A DNA stretch of 64,000 nt, taken from Allantophomopsis cytisporea. Taxonomy: Eukaryota; Ascomycota; Leotiomycetes; Phacidiales; Phacidiaceae. The notes below the pieces were generated by a model. The model worked only from the letters and a program-made list of their open reading frames with translations, was not told the DNA's origin and did no database searches. Shown here piece after piece: positions 35,468-48,300 of the stretch; position 1 is the first letter of the stretch; the number at the start of each line of letters is the position of its first letter. The position numbers were made by a program, and so were the translations under genes. The stretch is taken from assembly GCA_024752435.1 (NCBI GenBank), contig CP103037.1, positions 930,001 through 994,000 on the forward strand. Reading direction: 5' to 3'.

Positions 35468-38400
35468 TCACTCGACTTGGGATTCATGTTTCGCAGAAGA
35501 TAAGGTAGATAGGTTTGTGACTCTTGAATCTGGTCGAGGTAAAATTCCACATAGTGCTGATTCTGGCTCACCTTGTTTACCACTTACTACTGCAACGAAA
35601 GAGCCTCCCCGGTCTCTCGTGATAGCTGGAGATGGTTTCGTGCATCCAAGTGCAGGAAATTGCATTTCATCATTAAGAGCTGGAATAGGAGTTGCCTCCA
35701 CACTTTCTGATCGACTCTCAGTCTGGATATTTGATGAAGGTATCTTCTTGCCCTTTGCTCTTGATACCGTTTCAGGGCTGGTTTGTCCGCGACGGGAATA
35801 TGAACCTGAAAATGTTCCTTTCTTCGTGGGACTCGGCTTGTGCTCCTTAACTCTCACGGAATTACTGCTATGAGTACCAGTCTGGGAACGATGTGATTTT
35901 GCACCTCCCAGATCATGTTTCAATGATTTTTCAACCAATTCAAGTCGATTTTGAATCTGCTCCATATCAAGCGAGGCTTTGTTGCCATCTTCCGGAGATC
36001 TCGGAGGTACAAAGTCATCTGTAATGACCATAATATCTGTCGAAACGGACATCTTGCCTGGACTGACAGAAGGCATCATGGTGGCTTCAATTGTCTTTCC
36101 CTGGTGTGGTTTAGCTAGAGGTATCTCGACTACTCGACAAGTAAGAGGTGACATCTCTGGCGTATTTAAGGGGATATTATTGAATGCAACTATTCCATTA
36201 ACTTCCAGCATGCTTTGCCCAATGAAACAGTCAGTCGAGTTTCTGGCTGTATTGTCTGGAGGTAGTTTCGAGCTCAGTTTATCCCCAGAATTAACCCTTG
36301 AACTTGTTGTCAACGAAGAAGTATCGGACTCCTGCTTTCCTTGCTGCGACTTTTGTTGATCATTTAACTGCTTCGAGATGGGTCTTTTCTTCTTCTTCTT
36401 CTTGACTGGTGTGCCAGACTCATTTGGCGATGGACTACCAGAATTTTGATTGGTGTATAGACTTGACGTTCTTTCATCGCTTCTAAGAGAATTAGGCCAA
36501 GAGCCAATTTGTTTGGTAGGAGTAACCAGTGTCTTCGGCTTACTAGTTCCAATTTATTAGCAAATTGCATTTGGATGTCATTAATATTCCAGGAAACAAC
36601 GAACCTTGGTTCCGTGCGTACTTGGTCTTTTCTACAAACGATGTTCGAAAGTTGCCCACGCCGAGAAGTATAGGGATCTGCGTTCTCGTTGAAACCATGG
36701 TTTAAAGGTAGACCTACGTTTCTTGTATGACCATATTGTGTGGTGTAAAGTCTTTCGTGGGGATTTCCTTGCTGCTGACCATGGTGTGTATATCGAATAC
36801 GCTGATCAATTGCATTACCACCTGAAAGTGACGTATATGACAATGAGGGGTGCGCTGCAAGTAGGGGATGATGAGCTCGAATTGCGGAAGTTATGAATCG
36901 TTGATTGGTAGATGAATTAGTTGGCGTAAGGAGAGAACCACTATTGCCGCAGGAATTTCGGTCCATAGGAGACTCATAGTCAAATGCGATATGATTCCGT
37001 ACATCCTGGCTTTTCTTTGTAAGTGGCATGGATGATTTCAACTTCACAAACTGAGGTCGAGCAGCTGCTTGGTCTCCTAAAGAATGAGCCTGCGCCGATG
37101 ATTTGCTCTTAATCGCTAATTCGAGCTTAGACATGTTCTTGGCCACAGAGATGGACTTCCCCAGTATATCTGTGCCGTTCAGATATTGAGCAGCGCGTTC
37201 AACTTCTTCATTAGACCCAAAGCTATGGTAGGTGTTAGTGAACCTTTTCTATGTAGTTACAGCTAATATACATACCCGACCCAGGCTATGCCACGGAATT
37301 CTTGGGAATCTCTATCAAAGAAAAATGAGATGCTCACAACACTTCCATGTCGAGACATAGCAACCATCAAATCATCAGTTTGATATGCTTCAATTGGTAG
37401 GCCACGGACATAAACTTGGTGAGCTGTACTCTCATTTGGGGTCATCCCCATTACCTTCCAAGAACCTAGGGCTGATGTCTTTTCACGCGGGCGAGGATAT
37501 ATGTTATTGATAGGAAGCCCATCTCCAAAAGTCAACCTTGGAAGGTGACCAGTAGATGATACTCGGAAGTTAGCGCGCTCACGGGAAACGCCTTTTTGTC
37601 TTGTAGAATGGCTGCTTGATGATTGTCGTTGAGAATTACGAACAGGATCGTACTGTGCTTGCTTGGCCCCTGCTCTCAAGTTCTGGTGGAGTACATGATT
37701 AAACCTCGGGATATTTCGCCTCTCATGGTTGGTAGTAGTTGATGAAGTGGACGAGCCACCTGCATTTGAACTTTGATAAGTGCTGCCGTAACGATGCTTA
37801 CGAACTTCCAACTCCCTAGGCTCACGTGTGGCTAGATTAGGAGGACAAATACTCTGCTGTGACAGTAGAACTGGTGGACTTGAACTTATGGAAGAGTCTG
37901 GTAGCATGCCGATAAGTGCTGAAGGTGGTGCAGATTGCGACTGTTTAACGTAAAAGCTGGGGACTTTGGTATGTCAGTTCGGATGAAAAAACCAAAACCT
38001 TGATTGAATGATTCCATATGCTCCAAACAATGAAGGGTGCTTGGGAAATTGAAAGCGACTAAGTAGATATTCCGATTTGAATGGTTTGACGTACCTCTCC
38101 CGCTACTTTGCCTACGTTCATCATGGGGCTGGGCATGTTCAAGTCGAGAAGCACTTTGAGAAGCAACTCTTCTCTGAGCTCGCTCGAGCTCCGCTAGCTC
38201 TGCTTGCTGAGATTGGAAGGCCTGTAGGAGTTGTGGCTCTACCTTTTCGCGCCACTTGTTGAGAACTTCAACTACGAATTGTTGCTCGCTTTTCTCCATG
38301 TCATCATATCCAAGATAAGTACGGTTCGCGGGAGTCAGGAGCTGTTCCATACGACCGATAGGGATTTTACTAGCTTGTTGATAGATATCCGGATTGTAGA

Positions 38401-38818
38401 CCCATGCGTTGACATAGTTGGTGATAATCACCATCTTCTCCTCGTTTTGCCTGGCCATCTCTTCCAAGAGATCTCCAAGAAACCCAGCGGTAAAAGACCA
38501 CAGGTCGACGGGATCAAAATAATTGTGCAGATCCTGGACACTCTTGGGCGCCTTAACCTTATTGCATGCGTCGGGCATCTCTCTTCGTAGACTTCGAATC
38601 TTCTCCATCATTGTCATCATGTCGCAGGTTCGAGAAATTTGAGGTGACATTCGGTGGTTATTGAACAAGCGTCGTCTTAGCTTGCCTTCTCTCGTGGAGA
38701 ATATGGCCAGTGCATCATCTGGGGGATTGTTGAAGAAGTTAAACGGCAGAGGACCGTGTCTTTCCATAAAGCATCTTCCCACGATGGGAGGCATCCCGGA
38801 GTTTTGTGTTTCAGACAT
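35468..38818 (-). CDS. RRM-domain protein of unknown function, 1019 residues
   Basis: Four exons: 38818..38095, 37918..37276, 37222..36605 and 36542..35468. Donors are GTACGT, GTATGT and GTTCGT; the frame holds across all three. Residues 1-240 form a conserved-looking helical region (MPPIVGRCFMERHGPLPFNF..., MMTMMEKIRSLRREM...) with a coiled coil near FQSQQAELAELERAQRR. One RRM spans about residues 402-485, with RNP2 VYVRGL and RNP1 RGIAWVGF; RNP1 is split by intron 2. The remainder is Ser/Pro/Gln-rich and disordered, with a basic run KKKKKKRP near residue 710 that could be a nuclear signal. RNA binding is likely from the RRM; no specific function is recognised. Intron 1 (176 nt) is longer than the others, so that junction is least certain. 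Confidence 0.75.
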
Positions 38819-39861
38819 GGCGATGACTATTATACATGACGTGTTGTATCACGATATCTGAAAGTCTGAGATAAAGTAAGGATGGTGTATCGTTGAAATT
38901 GATGTTATGACGGACTACTTACGTTGTATACACAAATTATTCGGTGTTCTTAATGTGATATCGTGTAATGCGTGTCGAGATGACGTTGATGACTGAGTTG
39001 TAACTATCCAGCGATTGTGATAAAGAAGAGCTATAGTCAGCGTAGCAGCTACCTAGCTATGATATGTGTGTTTGTGTGATGTCGAAAAATAAGAAAGAAA
39101 GTTGACAAGGTGAAAATGAAGTAGTGTATGTGAGCAGCTGCGTCGTTGCCTCTTATAGATGTGTAGCTCAGCAATCTCTTTCTGGCTAGGCATAAGCCGA
39201 CCACAAGATGGAATTATGAGGTCTCTGTGACAAGGTTTGTGTAGCTGTATTATTCTCGAAGGTTGTATATAGATTGAGCGCCATCTATTGACTGGGGGGA
39301 GCGGTGCAGTTTTTGAAGAAGAAGAAAATGTAGCTGTTGAAAATCATGAGCTTACTGAGAGCCTGGGGGCGTCATACCTATGGTCGTAGATAACTTCAGT
39401 CACATAACAAGGTTATAGATATGCCATGACAGAGCAGCTAAATGAGAAAGCATACACCCAAAGGATATATTCTTTGGCGTACCTCCGACCAAGTATATGA
39501 TTGAAATACAAGCAATATGGAGTCCATATGTCAATAGCTATAACAGCTACAGCCCGTTTGCTTACATATGATTATTGAACGTCCAACTACTTGAGAACAT
39601 ACGAGCTTGATGAATTAGATATGTGAACCACAACATTCACATTGAACAAGGATCAGAAGAATGAGAGAGCATAAGATTAGCAATACAAAGCGAAATAACA
39701 AAAGACGAAAAGCTTCCGCATTTGGGGATTCTTGTATTGTCTGTTTTCAGGACTGCGCTACCTGGAAAGGAGTTGAGATGATGAAGAAAAAAGTGATTTA
39801 TGTACAAGTACGGTGGTAGACTCTGGCCTTACGCAGGATGAGGAAGGAGGGAACTTTAGCA
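38819..39861. other. Intergenic 1.0 kb upstream of the RRM gene
   Basis: Lies between the RRM gene start and the 3' end of the FMP46-like gene (both minus strand). No gene or repeat recognised; it should hold the RRM gene promoter and leader. Confidence 0.5.
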
Positions 39862-40394
39862 TTATGCCTTTGGCAGGGAGTCTAGCATCTTCAATATTTC
39901 AGACTCATTATCTCCTGGAACAGCTCGGCCGTTGATCCAATCAACCGTCTGAGCAGTCAGTAATCGTAGCCTTTGGTAGGAGTTGTAATGACATACCAAT
40001 GGTCGTTTGAAATTATCGGCATTTTCTTTCACTTTCCTAAGCGCACTCTTGACGTCTTCTGCGCCTTCGACTACACTACTGGCTTTTCCAGCTCCGACAT
40101 ACTCAAGAATGTTTCTGAGTTGATCTTGGGTTGGTGGCTCCTCAGTGATCTCCAGCTCGAATTGTGCGCGATGAGCAGATTGTGCAGAGTGATCACTGGC
40201 TTGATCCTCGGTGGCGTGTTCCTGAGCATTGGCAGATGCTTGCTTGAGAAGAGAATGTACACGCATGGAAGCCGGCGAGCTTGCCTTGTGGAAGAGGGTG
40301 ATCACATCGAGGGTTTTATGCTGTGCAATCAATTAGCCTCGAATTACGCAGGAGCTTATTAAATTGATGGGTAAAGACTTACAAAGCGGAACAT
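39862..40394 (-). CDS. FMP46: FMP46-like mitochondrial redox protein (DUF1687, thioredoxin fold)
   Basis: Three exons: 40394..40383 (only 12 coding nt, MFRF), 40320..39997 and 39948..39862, all phase 0, giving 140 residues. The sequence MFRFHKTLDVITLFHKASSPASMRV is the characteristic start of fungal DUF1687 proteins, and the end VDWINGRAVPGDNESEILKMLDSLPK is their conserved tail; the middle contains LEITEEPPTQDQLRNILEYVG. Yeast Fmp46 is a putative mitochondrial redox protein with a thioredoxin-like fold. No CxxC pair is present here, so any redox role would not use a classical thioredoxin site. The first exon is too short to be found by ORF calling, and the internal ATG at 40332 (MIAQHK) lies in the intron and is not the start. 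Confidence 0.85.
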
Positions 40395-40708
40395 TTTGGG
40401 CTATTTGTTCTTGAATATTATTTTGTTGAAAGTAGAATTGAAGTGTTGACACAGATGAAGAGTTGCGAATGCGAAGCTTCCAACATATCTTGAAAGTGAC
40501 GTCTCTGAGGAGCTTTGGCCGGTTGGACTAGCGAGCGGCCGCCTGACTTTTCGAGAAGCGGTTGCTATGGGAGCGCGAACATTTCTCGAACATCGAAGAG
40601 CTTCGCGACCGACACCCCTCGACTTTGCAATCTATTTACAGGAAGCTCCGAGTGATTCGACACTTCCCTCACCCGTCCCACTCTTTGTTCCGGGTCGGAT
40701 CTACAACT
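40395..40708. other. Divergent promoter of FMP46-like gene and NUP53, 314 bp
   Basis: Short region between two opposite starts. GC-rich toward NUP53, with GCGGCCGC at about 40535. No TATA box seen. Confidence 0.5.
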
Positions 40709-42077
40709 ATGGCGCCGCTCATTCTACATAACGTTCCAGAGGACGAACGATATATTGGGGAAGATGGAGTCCGACGCCCTTATGCTGTAGTCTTTCCAGT
40801 GTACGCAATCAAACACGACGATGGTTGAGATATGTACTGACTTTGACAGTCCTGAGGGACATGCAGGTACAACACGAGTACGGAAGAGTGCACCAGAGAC
40901 CGGATCCTTTGGAAAGCCAACAAGACGAGGATCGCAGAGGCTATCAAAGACAGCAACACCAGCAAAGAGGGAAGATCCTACAATTCTAGCTTCAGATGCA
41001 CTTTTCTCTGGATTCTTTGCAAGCCAGCCATCGCAGGGGGCAGAAACACAGTCGCGAAAATCTGGAATGGGTTCGTTGTCACAGCCAAACCTTGCAAACT
41101 CAACAAATGCTCCTGCAGATTCGAATGGCAGCCAAAACAGATACCAAGAGCCTACCGAGGTCATACTTCGTGGCTTTCTTCCCTCACATCAATATGCGGC
41201 GATCGACACGTACGAACGGATTGCTGGGAGGATATGTGAGGATTACCCTCGGGACCCGCCTCACGAACAACGCAGATACCAATTTGATTTGCGTGATCGT
41301 GCATCCATGCGTACAAGATCGTTGACACCAGAAGAGAGGGCGAAGGCTTTCAAATTCGCTGGTGGGGAGCATTGGATCAAAATAACCTTCGAGTCTGCCC
41401 AGGCTGCTGAAGCAGCGACAGCTAGTTCGCCTCAAAAGATTCTTGGACATATGGTCTATGCAGAGTTGTACCGTGGAGTACCGCCAGCCGCCGATGAGGC
41501 CATACCGGCCACCATGGTAAAACACCGCCGACGCAATTCACAGAGTGGTGGTGCAGGTTCCGCATTCTTTGGCGCAAATGGACCACGTCGACCGTCGTCA
41601 ACCTTACCACGTTCCTTCACTCCACTAGAGATGGCGCAGGTCGGACGTGAAAATTCATCCATGTCACCACCAGGCTCGAATGACTCTTCGCATACTTTAG
41701 ACTCCGCCACTCTCTCGAATGCAACTATGTCCACAGCTACTGCATCTTCAACGACGGTTGTTGGTCAGCCGACCGAAACATTGCAGATGGAGAATAGCGC
41801 ATTCTGCAGAAAGATTCCAACTGCGAAACGTGCACAACTACTACCGGCCGAACAGGCGCTCCTACCTCAACAATCATTATCACAGCGATTTTTGAGCAAC
41901 TTCGGTCTTGCCGGTTGGTTCAAGATTGAGCTCATCGGCTCTCAAACTCCACGTCTTGACAACGGGGAGTTCGACTGGGCAAAGGCAAGCTTATACTGGA
42001 GACTAATGTGGTGGCTCGATTCGGTTTTCAATTTAATGGGCGGCGAAATAGCAGGGAGCCTGGATAAAGAGGACTAG
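40709..42077 (+). CDS. NUP53: Nucleoporin NUP53/NUP59 (MPPN/Nup35 RRM domain)
   Basis: Two exons: 40709..40800 and 40850..42077 (donor GTACGC, acceptor TTGACAG), giving 439 residues. The start is the ATG at 40709 (MAPLILHNVPEDERYIG). The Nup35-type RRM (MPPN) domain covers about residues 132-240, from EVILRGFLPSHQYAAIDTYE to WIKITFESAQAAEAA and GHMVYAELYRG; these RRMs dimerise and do not bind RNA. Flanks are Ser/Thr-rich and disordered. The C-terminal region ends with an amphipathic stretch (LYWRLMWWLDSVFNLMGGE), matching the membrane-binding C-terminal helix of Nup53. The family links the inner ring of the nuclear pore to the membrane and to Nic96/Nup170-type partners. Confidence 0.9.
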
Positions 42078-42340
42078 ATAGACTTTAAGGTTCACTGGCG
42101 TATGTGGTTTGGGCAAAAACGGTATCAAACTGTGAATTTAGCATGGAGTTTGAAGTTTGAGAAGGGTTACGGAGTTGATCATGAACGATTATTATTTCAT
42201 TTCATCTCATCTCCTACCAGCTTGAGAGTGACCGAACGCCCGAAATCCTATGTACCCCCAAAACATTGCCACAATATCGTACATACAGTTTTTGCCCACG
42301 TAAACGTATTTAACCTGTCGTTACAGCTCTGCGATTTCGC

Positions 42341-42777
42341 TCAAAGACTTCCACCAGGAACGCCTCTGACACTTTGCTTCATCTCATCCTTTCTCTTCTG
42401 CAACTCGAGCATGAGCTTTCTATCCGCTTCGACCTTCTCCGTTCTTCTCTTCTCGATATCCACACGCTGGGCCTCCCAAATCGGTTTGTCGCTCTTGGAG
42501 TACTGCTTCAATCGTCCCACAAAGTCATCGAAGTCTTCTTGTGTTGCGGCTCGCTGTTCTAAGCTGCGTCTCTGTAGGTCGGGGTTGTACTTGAGAAAGA
42601 TCTCCTCTTCAGTCGGAGTGACCCAATAGACGAGGGCTGGGCCTCCAATACAAAGTGATCCTCCACTATAGAACCATCAGTCACGACTCCAGATGATTGT
42701 GGCTGTTGGAAGGTAATTCACCCGATCAGCATCTTAGCCCACATGGCCCAATTCGTTCCCTTCGGCTTAGGAGGCAT
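42341..42777 (-). CDS. CBP4: Cytochrome bc1 assembly factor CBP4
   Basis: Two exons: 42777..42722 and 42665..42341, with a 56-nt intron (GTGAAT...CTATAG), giving 126 residues. Exon 1 encodes only 18 residues (MPPKPKGTNWAMWAKMLIG) and exon 2 has no ATG near its start, so the gene is easy to miss. It has one membrane segment (about residues 11-35, MWAKMLIGGGSLCIGG then PALVYWVTPT), followed by the family signature TEEEIFLKYNPDLQRRSLE and a charged coiled coil (QRVDIEKRRTEKVEADR). Cbp4 sits in the mitochondrial inner membrane and binds cytochrome b with Cbp3-Cbp6 during complex III assembly. It is tail to tail with NUP53, 263 bp apart. Confidence 0.88.
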
Positions 42778-43955
42778 GGTTCAGGTCCTTCGTCTCTTTA
42801 TTTTTCTTCTTCCCTGCTTGTTCAATCTTTTCTGCAAAACAGCAATAGATCAGGCGAAAGGATTTGCGTGCGGGTGTTACGCTATGATGACGTCGAGCCA
42901 CAGTTCGGGAATATTCTCAGTAAATTGTTTGGAAGCTACGAAGGTGTTCACCATCAAGGTTGTGTCGGGTTCATCAGGCAAGGTCGTTTCTCGTGGGATG
43001 ATGATGCGCTTTGGCGAGGATGCGAATCTCAGAATCGATGATTCGATGATACAAGGTTTATCATGCGCCACACGCACTGCCACATACTAAATAGCACAAG
43101 GACGAGGCCGATGCAAGGGCGGCGATCATTTCACGCTGGTGGCGGCAGCAGTGCAAGATATGTACATACATGATATATTACAGTACTACGTATGTGTATG
43201 TAGGTACTTGGTATATACGCAGACGCATACGCAGACGCAGCACTGTGTACATACTGCGTACTTACTCGTGCAGACGCAGTATATGCAAATCCTGTACCAG
43301 ATTGTACTCAGGGCCGCGTTGAAATAGGCCATGTCCGAGATCATGCACACTCTCAAGTTGTTGGAAATTCCACTGGGCAGGAGAAATAACAATTGGATGA
43401 CATTTTCTTGCACCATCCAAACTGATCGACACAAATATCCGTCAGCGCATTTTGTTGTCCCGACGAATCTCTTAGTCTATCGATAGTATTCAAGGATGGG
43501 ACTACGCAAGGAAGGCTCTACGACAAACATAACCATCAATACACACAGAGGGATAGGCTTGATGCGCTGTAGATGAGAAGCGAAGCGAGTGTCAAAATGA
43601 CTCTAGACGTGAAACCTTGTGCTGGTGCTCAGATCACCTTGATGCCCTGCTGGAGGTACTTGTCTGAGAGCGTCAAGAGCAGTGAAGTAATATGTAGTGG
43701 AAGAAAAAGCACCCGAACAGAGGAACATGGCGTCTCATATCATGATGACGGTCGTTGCACGTACTATATATACGTACTCTATTCATCTACCTAGGAATAT
43801 TCCTGATGACGAGCAGTACTTGCAAATATGTAACAACCGATGTACGTCAGAAAGAGGTGTCATTAATATCCGTGAGTGAGTGCCAGAATTCTCATAAAAA
43901 TGCATGAGGATGAGGATGCCAGCATAGCCTCAAGCTGCTTCGTCTGCCCTGCACG

Positions 43956-43956
<1 letters not shown>

Positions 43957-43986
<30 letters not shown>

Positions 43987-43989
43987 TAT
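43957..43989. repeat. (TATG)n microsatellite, about 8 units
   Basis: Perfect tetranucleotide tandem repeat followed by TATATAT. Confidence 0.9.
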
Positions 43990-44435
43990 ATCTCGAATAC
44001 GCTCCTGTTCATTAGAGTAAGTAGATGATATGAATGGCCAAGACTGCTACCATGACATAGGACTAGAAAAGTAGGATATTCTCTAACCATCTACCACTTC
44101 TGGCATCCATCCTACTGATTGTGCCGCCGCTTGTGAGGAGATCGCACGGAGGTTGAGACCCCAGCTCATTTCGAGACGTAGCTATCACCTTAGACCGCGC
44201 CGCCAGACCCAAGAATCTCGCCGGCTGCATTCTTACCTTCGAAAAGAGATGATGCTGAGTGTAAGAGAGTGAGTAAGTTGAGATGACGAAGAGACAATGA
44301 AATGGTGCGAGGTGGGGTGAGGTAAGATGGAATGGAGGGGAAGTTTCAACTGATCCCATCAGCTGCCTCGGAGTAATAACAACTCGGGTCTGTACCTGAT
44401 GTACTGCGTACCTTACTACTACGTATATGTGCTTA

Positions 44436-44468
44436 GGTACGTATGTACGTATGTATGTATGTATGTAC
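44436..44468. repeat. (GTAC/GTAT)n microsatellite
   Basis: Imperfect tetranucleotide repeat alternating GTAC and GTAT units, related to the tract 470 bp to the left. Confidence 0.8.
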
Positions 44469-45346
44469 CTCTATATACTTCACTCATACTACGAGTAGCC
44501 ATGTCCGTACCCGTATATCTCTGTATATTTATGAACAGAAAGCTGATGGGCGTCGTAACGAATAACGAATGAATGACCAGATCCTGACTTTCAATGAACA
44601 TGGGCATGGATGGCCGTTAATGCGCCACAGTTCCCCAATACGCATAGAATCCCCCATGCATCGCGCGTTTTATTGTAGCAAGGTACAGCACATACATGCA
44701 TACGTGCTACTCTACCTATTCACATACAAAAGAGTACTGCACATCGTCAACGGACCGTCTTCTCCTCCTATGAATCTGGACCTGACCACAATCCGGTTCT
44801 AAACAGGAGATTTGAAATTTGACCACCACCGAGGATTGCGAGAAATTACCACATCCTCGATTCGCTTTCCCGCTAGAACAACGGCGTGAATAGCGCCCGC
44901 AGTCGAATGACGCCGACTCGGCCTACGTAAAGGTACCAGAGGAGAGGACGGATTTCCAAATCCAGAGATATACAACCTCTTCTTACAATTCACGCCGGAA
45001 AGGAATACTCCAGGATATATCGGCAGGAGACGAAATCCTTTCGCCTGTGCTGCTCTGAAATCGAGCGGTGGTAACCCGGCGACGATCATACACGGTCAAC
45101 CCTGTTAAGCACTGTCCAGACGAACGTCGGCGCCCAGAGAACATTTAATCGGAGCGCATTCTCATGGCTACTCTCAACCTGCTCCTCTAAGAAGACAACG
45201 GAGCGACGGCTTTTCGGACGACTAGACACCGCATTAGATTTTTAACTGCCTTTTTATATACGACGTAACGAGACCTGCAAGGCTGAGCTGAAACTGTTTT
45301 GCGCATTGCTTGGGCCTCCTTGCAGCTTAGACGGCTATTCGTAACA

Positions 45347-48300
45347 ATGGAGTACGATCAAAGCTACTACAACGCTCCTCAGCGTCCGTATCACGGGCGT
45401 GCAGCTCAATCGCCAGCAGCTTACTATGCGCAATCGCCACAGCAGCACTATCCTCCGCAACAGCAGTATGACCAATATACCCACGATGACGGTTACCAGA
45501 ATGGCTATGATGGGGCAGGATACGGACAGGATCAATACCAGGAGCCATATCAACAACCCGTGCCAATGGATGGCGGGAGAAGAGGAAATGGTGGTGGACA
45601 ACATTATCAGCAGCCTCATGATTATCCACAACAGCAACAGGAATATCACGGAAGTGACGGGCAAAGAGGTGGTCATAGAGCCGCGCCCGCTGTGAGACCT
45701 CCCCCACAACAGAGCTCGCGTGAGCCGCCTAGCGGTAGAGGTGGCGGTCCCCCCAGGCCAGTTCGACAGAATACAATGGATAGACAAGACGGTAGATCTG
45801 CTGCACCTGCTTCGCCGCAAGTTCCGCCGCAAGGGCGAGCACCGGTGAATGGTGCTCCACCAGGAAAGTCTCAGCGACCAAATCAAAAACACCCGGACCA
45901 AAAAGTGCCATCAGATCCAGGATCCAAATTGAAGCAGCAAACTGGCGGAATTTTGGAACCGCCACAGAAATCACCAGAAATTTCTTGGGACGGACCATTT
46001 CCATCGTTCCGGCCAGCGCCCAAGAAAGCTGCACCTCCAACGAGTCCGGAGAAGCTGCAGAAGGGAATGGCAGATATGAATATTCGAGGTGGCCCTCCTG
46101 TGAACGACCCAAATCGTCCAAGAAATGCTCCAGGTAGACATAGCGAAGATTCACAGAGACGTCCTCACGAGCGAACACCACCTGGTGACAACTATGGCCG
46201 GCCATCTCTGGATAGCTCTAGAGCTCCTCCACAGGGTCGAGGTTATCCACCTCCGCCATCTCAGCAGCAGCAGCAACCGCCTCTATCTCAGAACTTCACC
46301 AAACCACCACCCATGAGAACACCAGGAAATGAGACGTATGCACGACCATCACAGGATGGCCAAAGGCCTCCTCAAAACTTTAATGGGCCTCCAGCTAGAG
46401 CTCCCTCTGTAGATGATTATGGTCGAACATCGCAAGACAGACAACGGCCGCCTCAAAATTTCAACTCTCCACCGCCACGCGTTCCTACTGCCGACGGTTA
46501 TGGACGACCATCTATGGACAACCACAGACCTACACCACAACAGCCACCTCCGCAAAACTTCAATGCACCTTTACCAGCAAGAGCTCCGTCTGTCGATACC
46601 TATGGTCGACCGTCACTGGATGGACAGCGTGACTTGAGAGGTGCACCCGGTGGATATGGCAGTCCAGTCGCTGAGACATATGGAGGAAACTATGGTGGGT
46701 ATGATGATAGGAATCAAGGCCGTCCACATCTGAATTCTGGGGGCCAAACCATTTCGGATGGCTTAACACGCAGTGCAACCTTTACTCAAAACATGGACAA
46801 TGGTATGGATATGCAAGATGCAGGACCCAGCGCCCCGTATAATGGTCCAATTGGAAGAAGCATGCCTCCTCGTCCAGCAACGGCAACTGGAACCAGAGGA
46901 CCGCCGCAGCGAAATTTCTCTTCTGCGCGAGGACCACAGCCAGTCCAACCAATGCAGACGATACCGTCAGTAAAGCCCGAAGCAGAACTCATGCTTCCTG
47001 TTCCAGCTCCGAATGACAATATCCGTGAGAGCGTAAGTGATTTTTACGACGCTTATTACTATGCACCACCAGCAATGGGAAATGCAAGACCAGGCTCTGC
47101 GGGCTCAGATATGCCAGACTTTGATAATGTGAAATCGAAGCCTACGGCGCCAGCTCAGTTTGAACCCCCTCCAATGCCACAGCAAAATGGATATGGACCA
47201 GTGCAAAAGACAAAATCACATCCAGACATGCGTGGTATAGCAGAAGCCCAAAGTGCGGAGATTTACGAGATGTCAGGTGACATTCCCCAATTCCCTCAAG
47301 AAATGGCAGGAGGTTACCATCCTCACGACATGGGGGGTGATGTGGGTCAAATGAATGGATACAGTACTGGTCCAGGATATGGGCAGGATCCATATGCACA
47401 ACACAACGATTACTATGGTAATGGAATGCCACCTCAGAATGGCCATAGAGGTCCACCATCTGCTCAGAACTATAATGCTCAAAATGGCCCCAGGCCTACT
47501 CCCGGAAAATTTCCACCTCGTAGCCAATCAAGTATGGGACATCGACCTGGGCCACAAGGAATGGGTATGGGATTGCCAAATGGACCATCACCACAGGGCA
47601 ACGGTATGCCCGGTTTGCCTCGGACGAATACTTTTTCAAATAGCCCTCAGCAATATCCCCCTCAAGGACCACCACCGCCAGCTGAATCTCTACCATCACA
47701 TCCTACACCAGTGCGTGCCGGTTTGATAAATAATGCTGGACCAATCCAAAACAATCACCCTGCTCCTGTACGACAATATAATGGGGTCGGCCCTGCTGGT
47801 ACCCCAGCTCCAGCTCCTGTTCAAGCTACGCCGACTCCTGCTAAGGCTGCACCCGTAGCAGCAGCAGCAGCTCCAGTGACTGCACAAGAGCTTGAGAGTC
47901 TCCGGATGAGCGTTAAGGCCAGACCAAACGATTTCAATAATCAGCTCTTGCTAGCTCGCAAGTTGATCGAAGCTTCTGATGTTTTGGTCGCCACGATTCC
48001 TGATCAGAAGGCACGGACGAAGGCTCGGGAACGCTACATATTTGATGCACACAAGCTCCTCAAGAAACTCGCCACTGCCCAACACACAGATAGTATGTTT
48101 TTCTTGGCTGACTGCTATGGTCGTGGCGCTCTGGGCTTGGAGCCGGACAACAAAGAGGCCTTCACTTTGTACCAAGGAGCTGCGAAGGCAGGTCATGCCG
48201 CCGCTGCTTACCGAACGGCTGTATGCTGTGAGTTGGGTAGTGATGAAGGTGGTGGAACAAGGAAAGACCCGTTGAAAGCTATTCAGTGGTACAAGCGCGC

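Larger units (their letters stand above)
42778..45346. other. Long 2.6-kb divergent intergenic region with microsatellites
   Basis: The largest gap in the window, between CBP4 and SKT5 starts. It contains tandem CAGACG/GTAC-like repeats around 43205-43290, a (TATG)n tract at 43957-43989 and a (GTAT)n/(GTAC)n tract at 44436-44468. Small frames (minus 44359-44063 and minus 45089-44799) have no recognised motif. Part of it is probably a long SKT5 leader. Confidence 0.55.

Noticed and set aside
44063..45089. Two minus-strand ORFs of 96-98 residues upstream of SKT5
   Set aside because: No conserved features; they lie in a microsatellite-rich gap and probably in the SKT5 leader or promoter.
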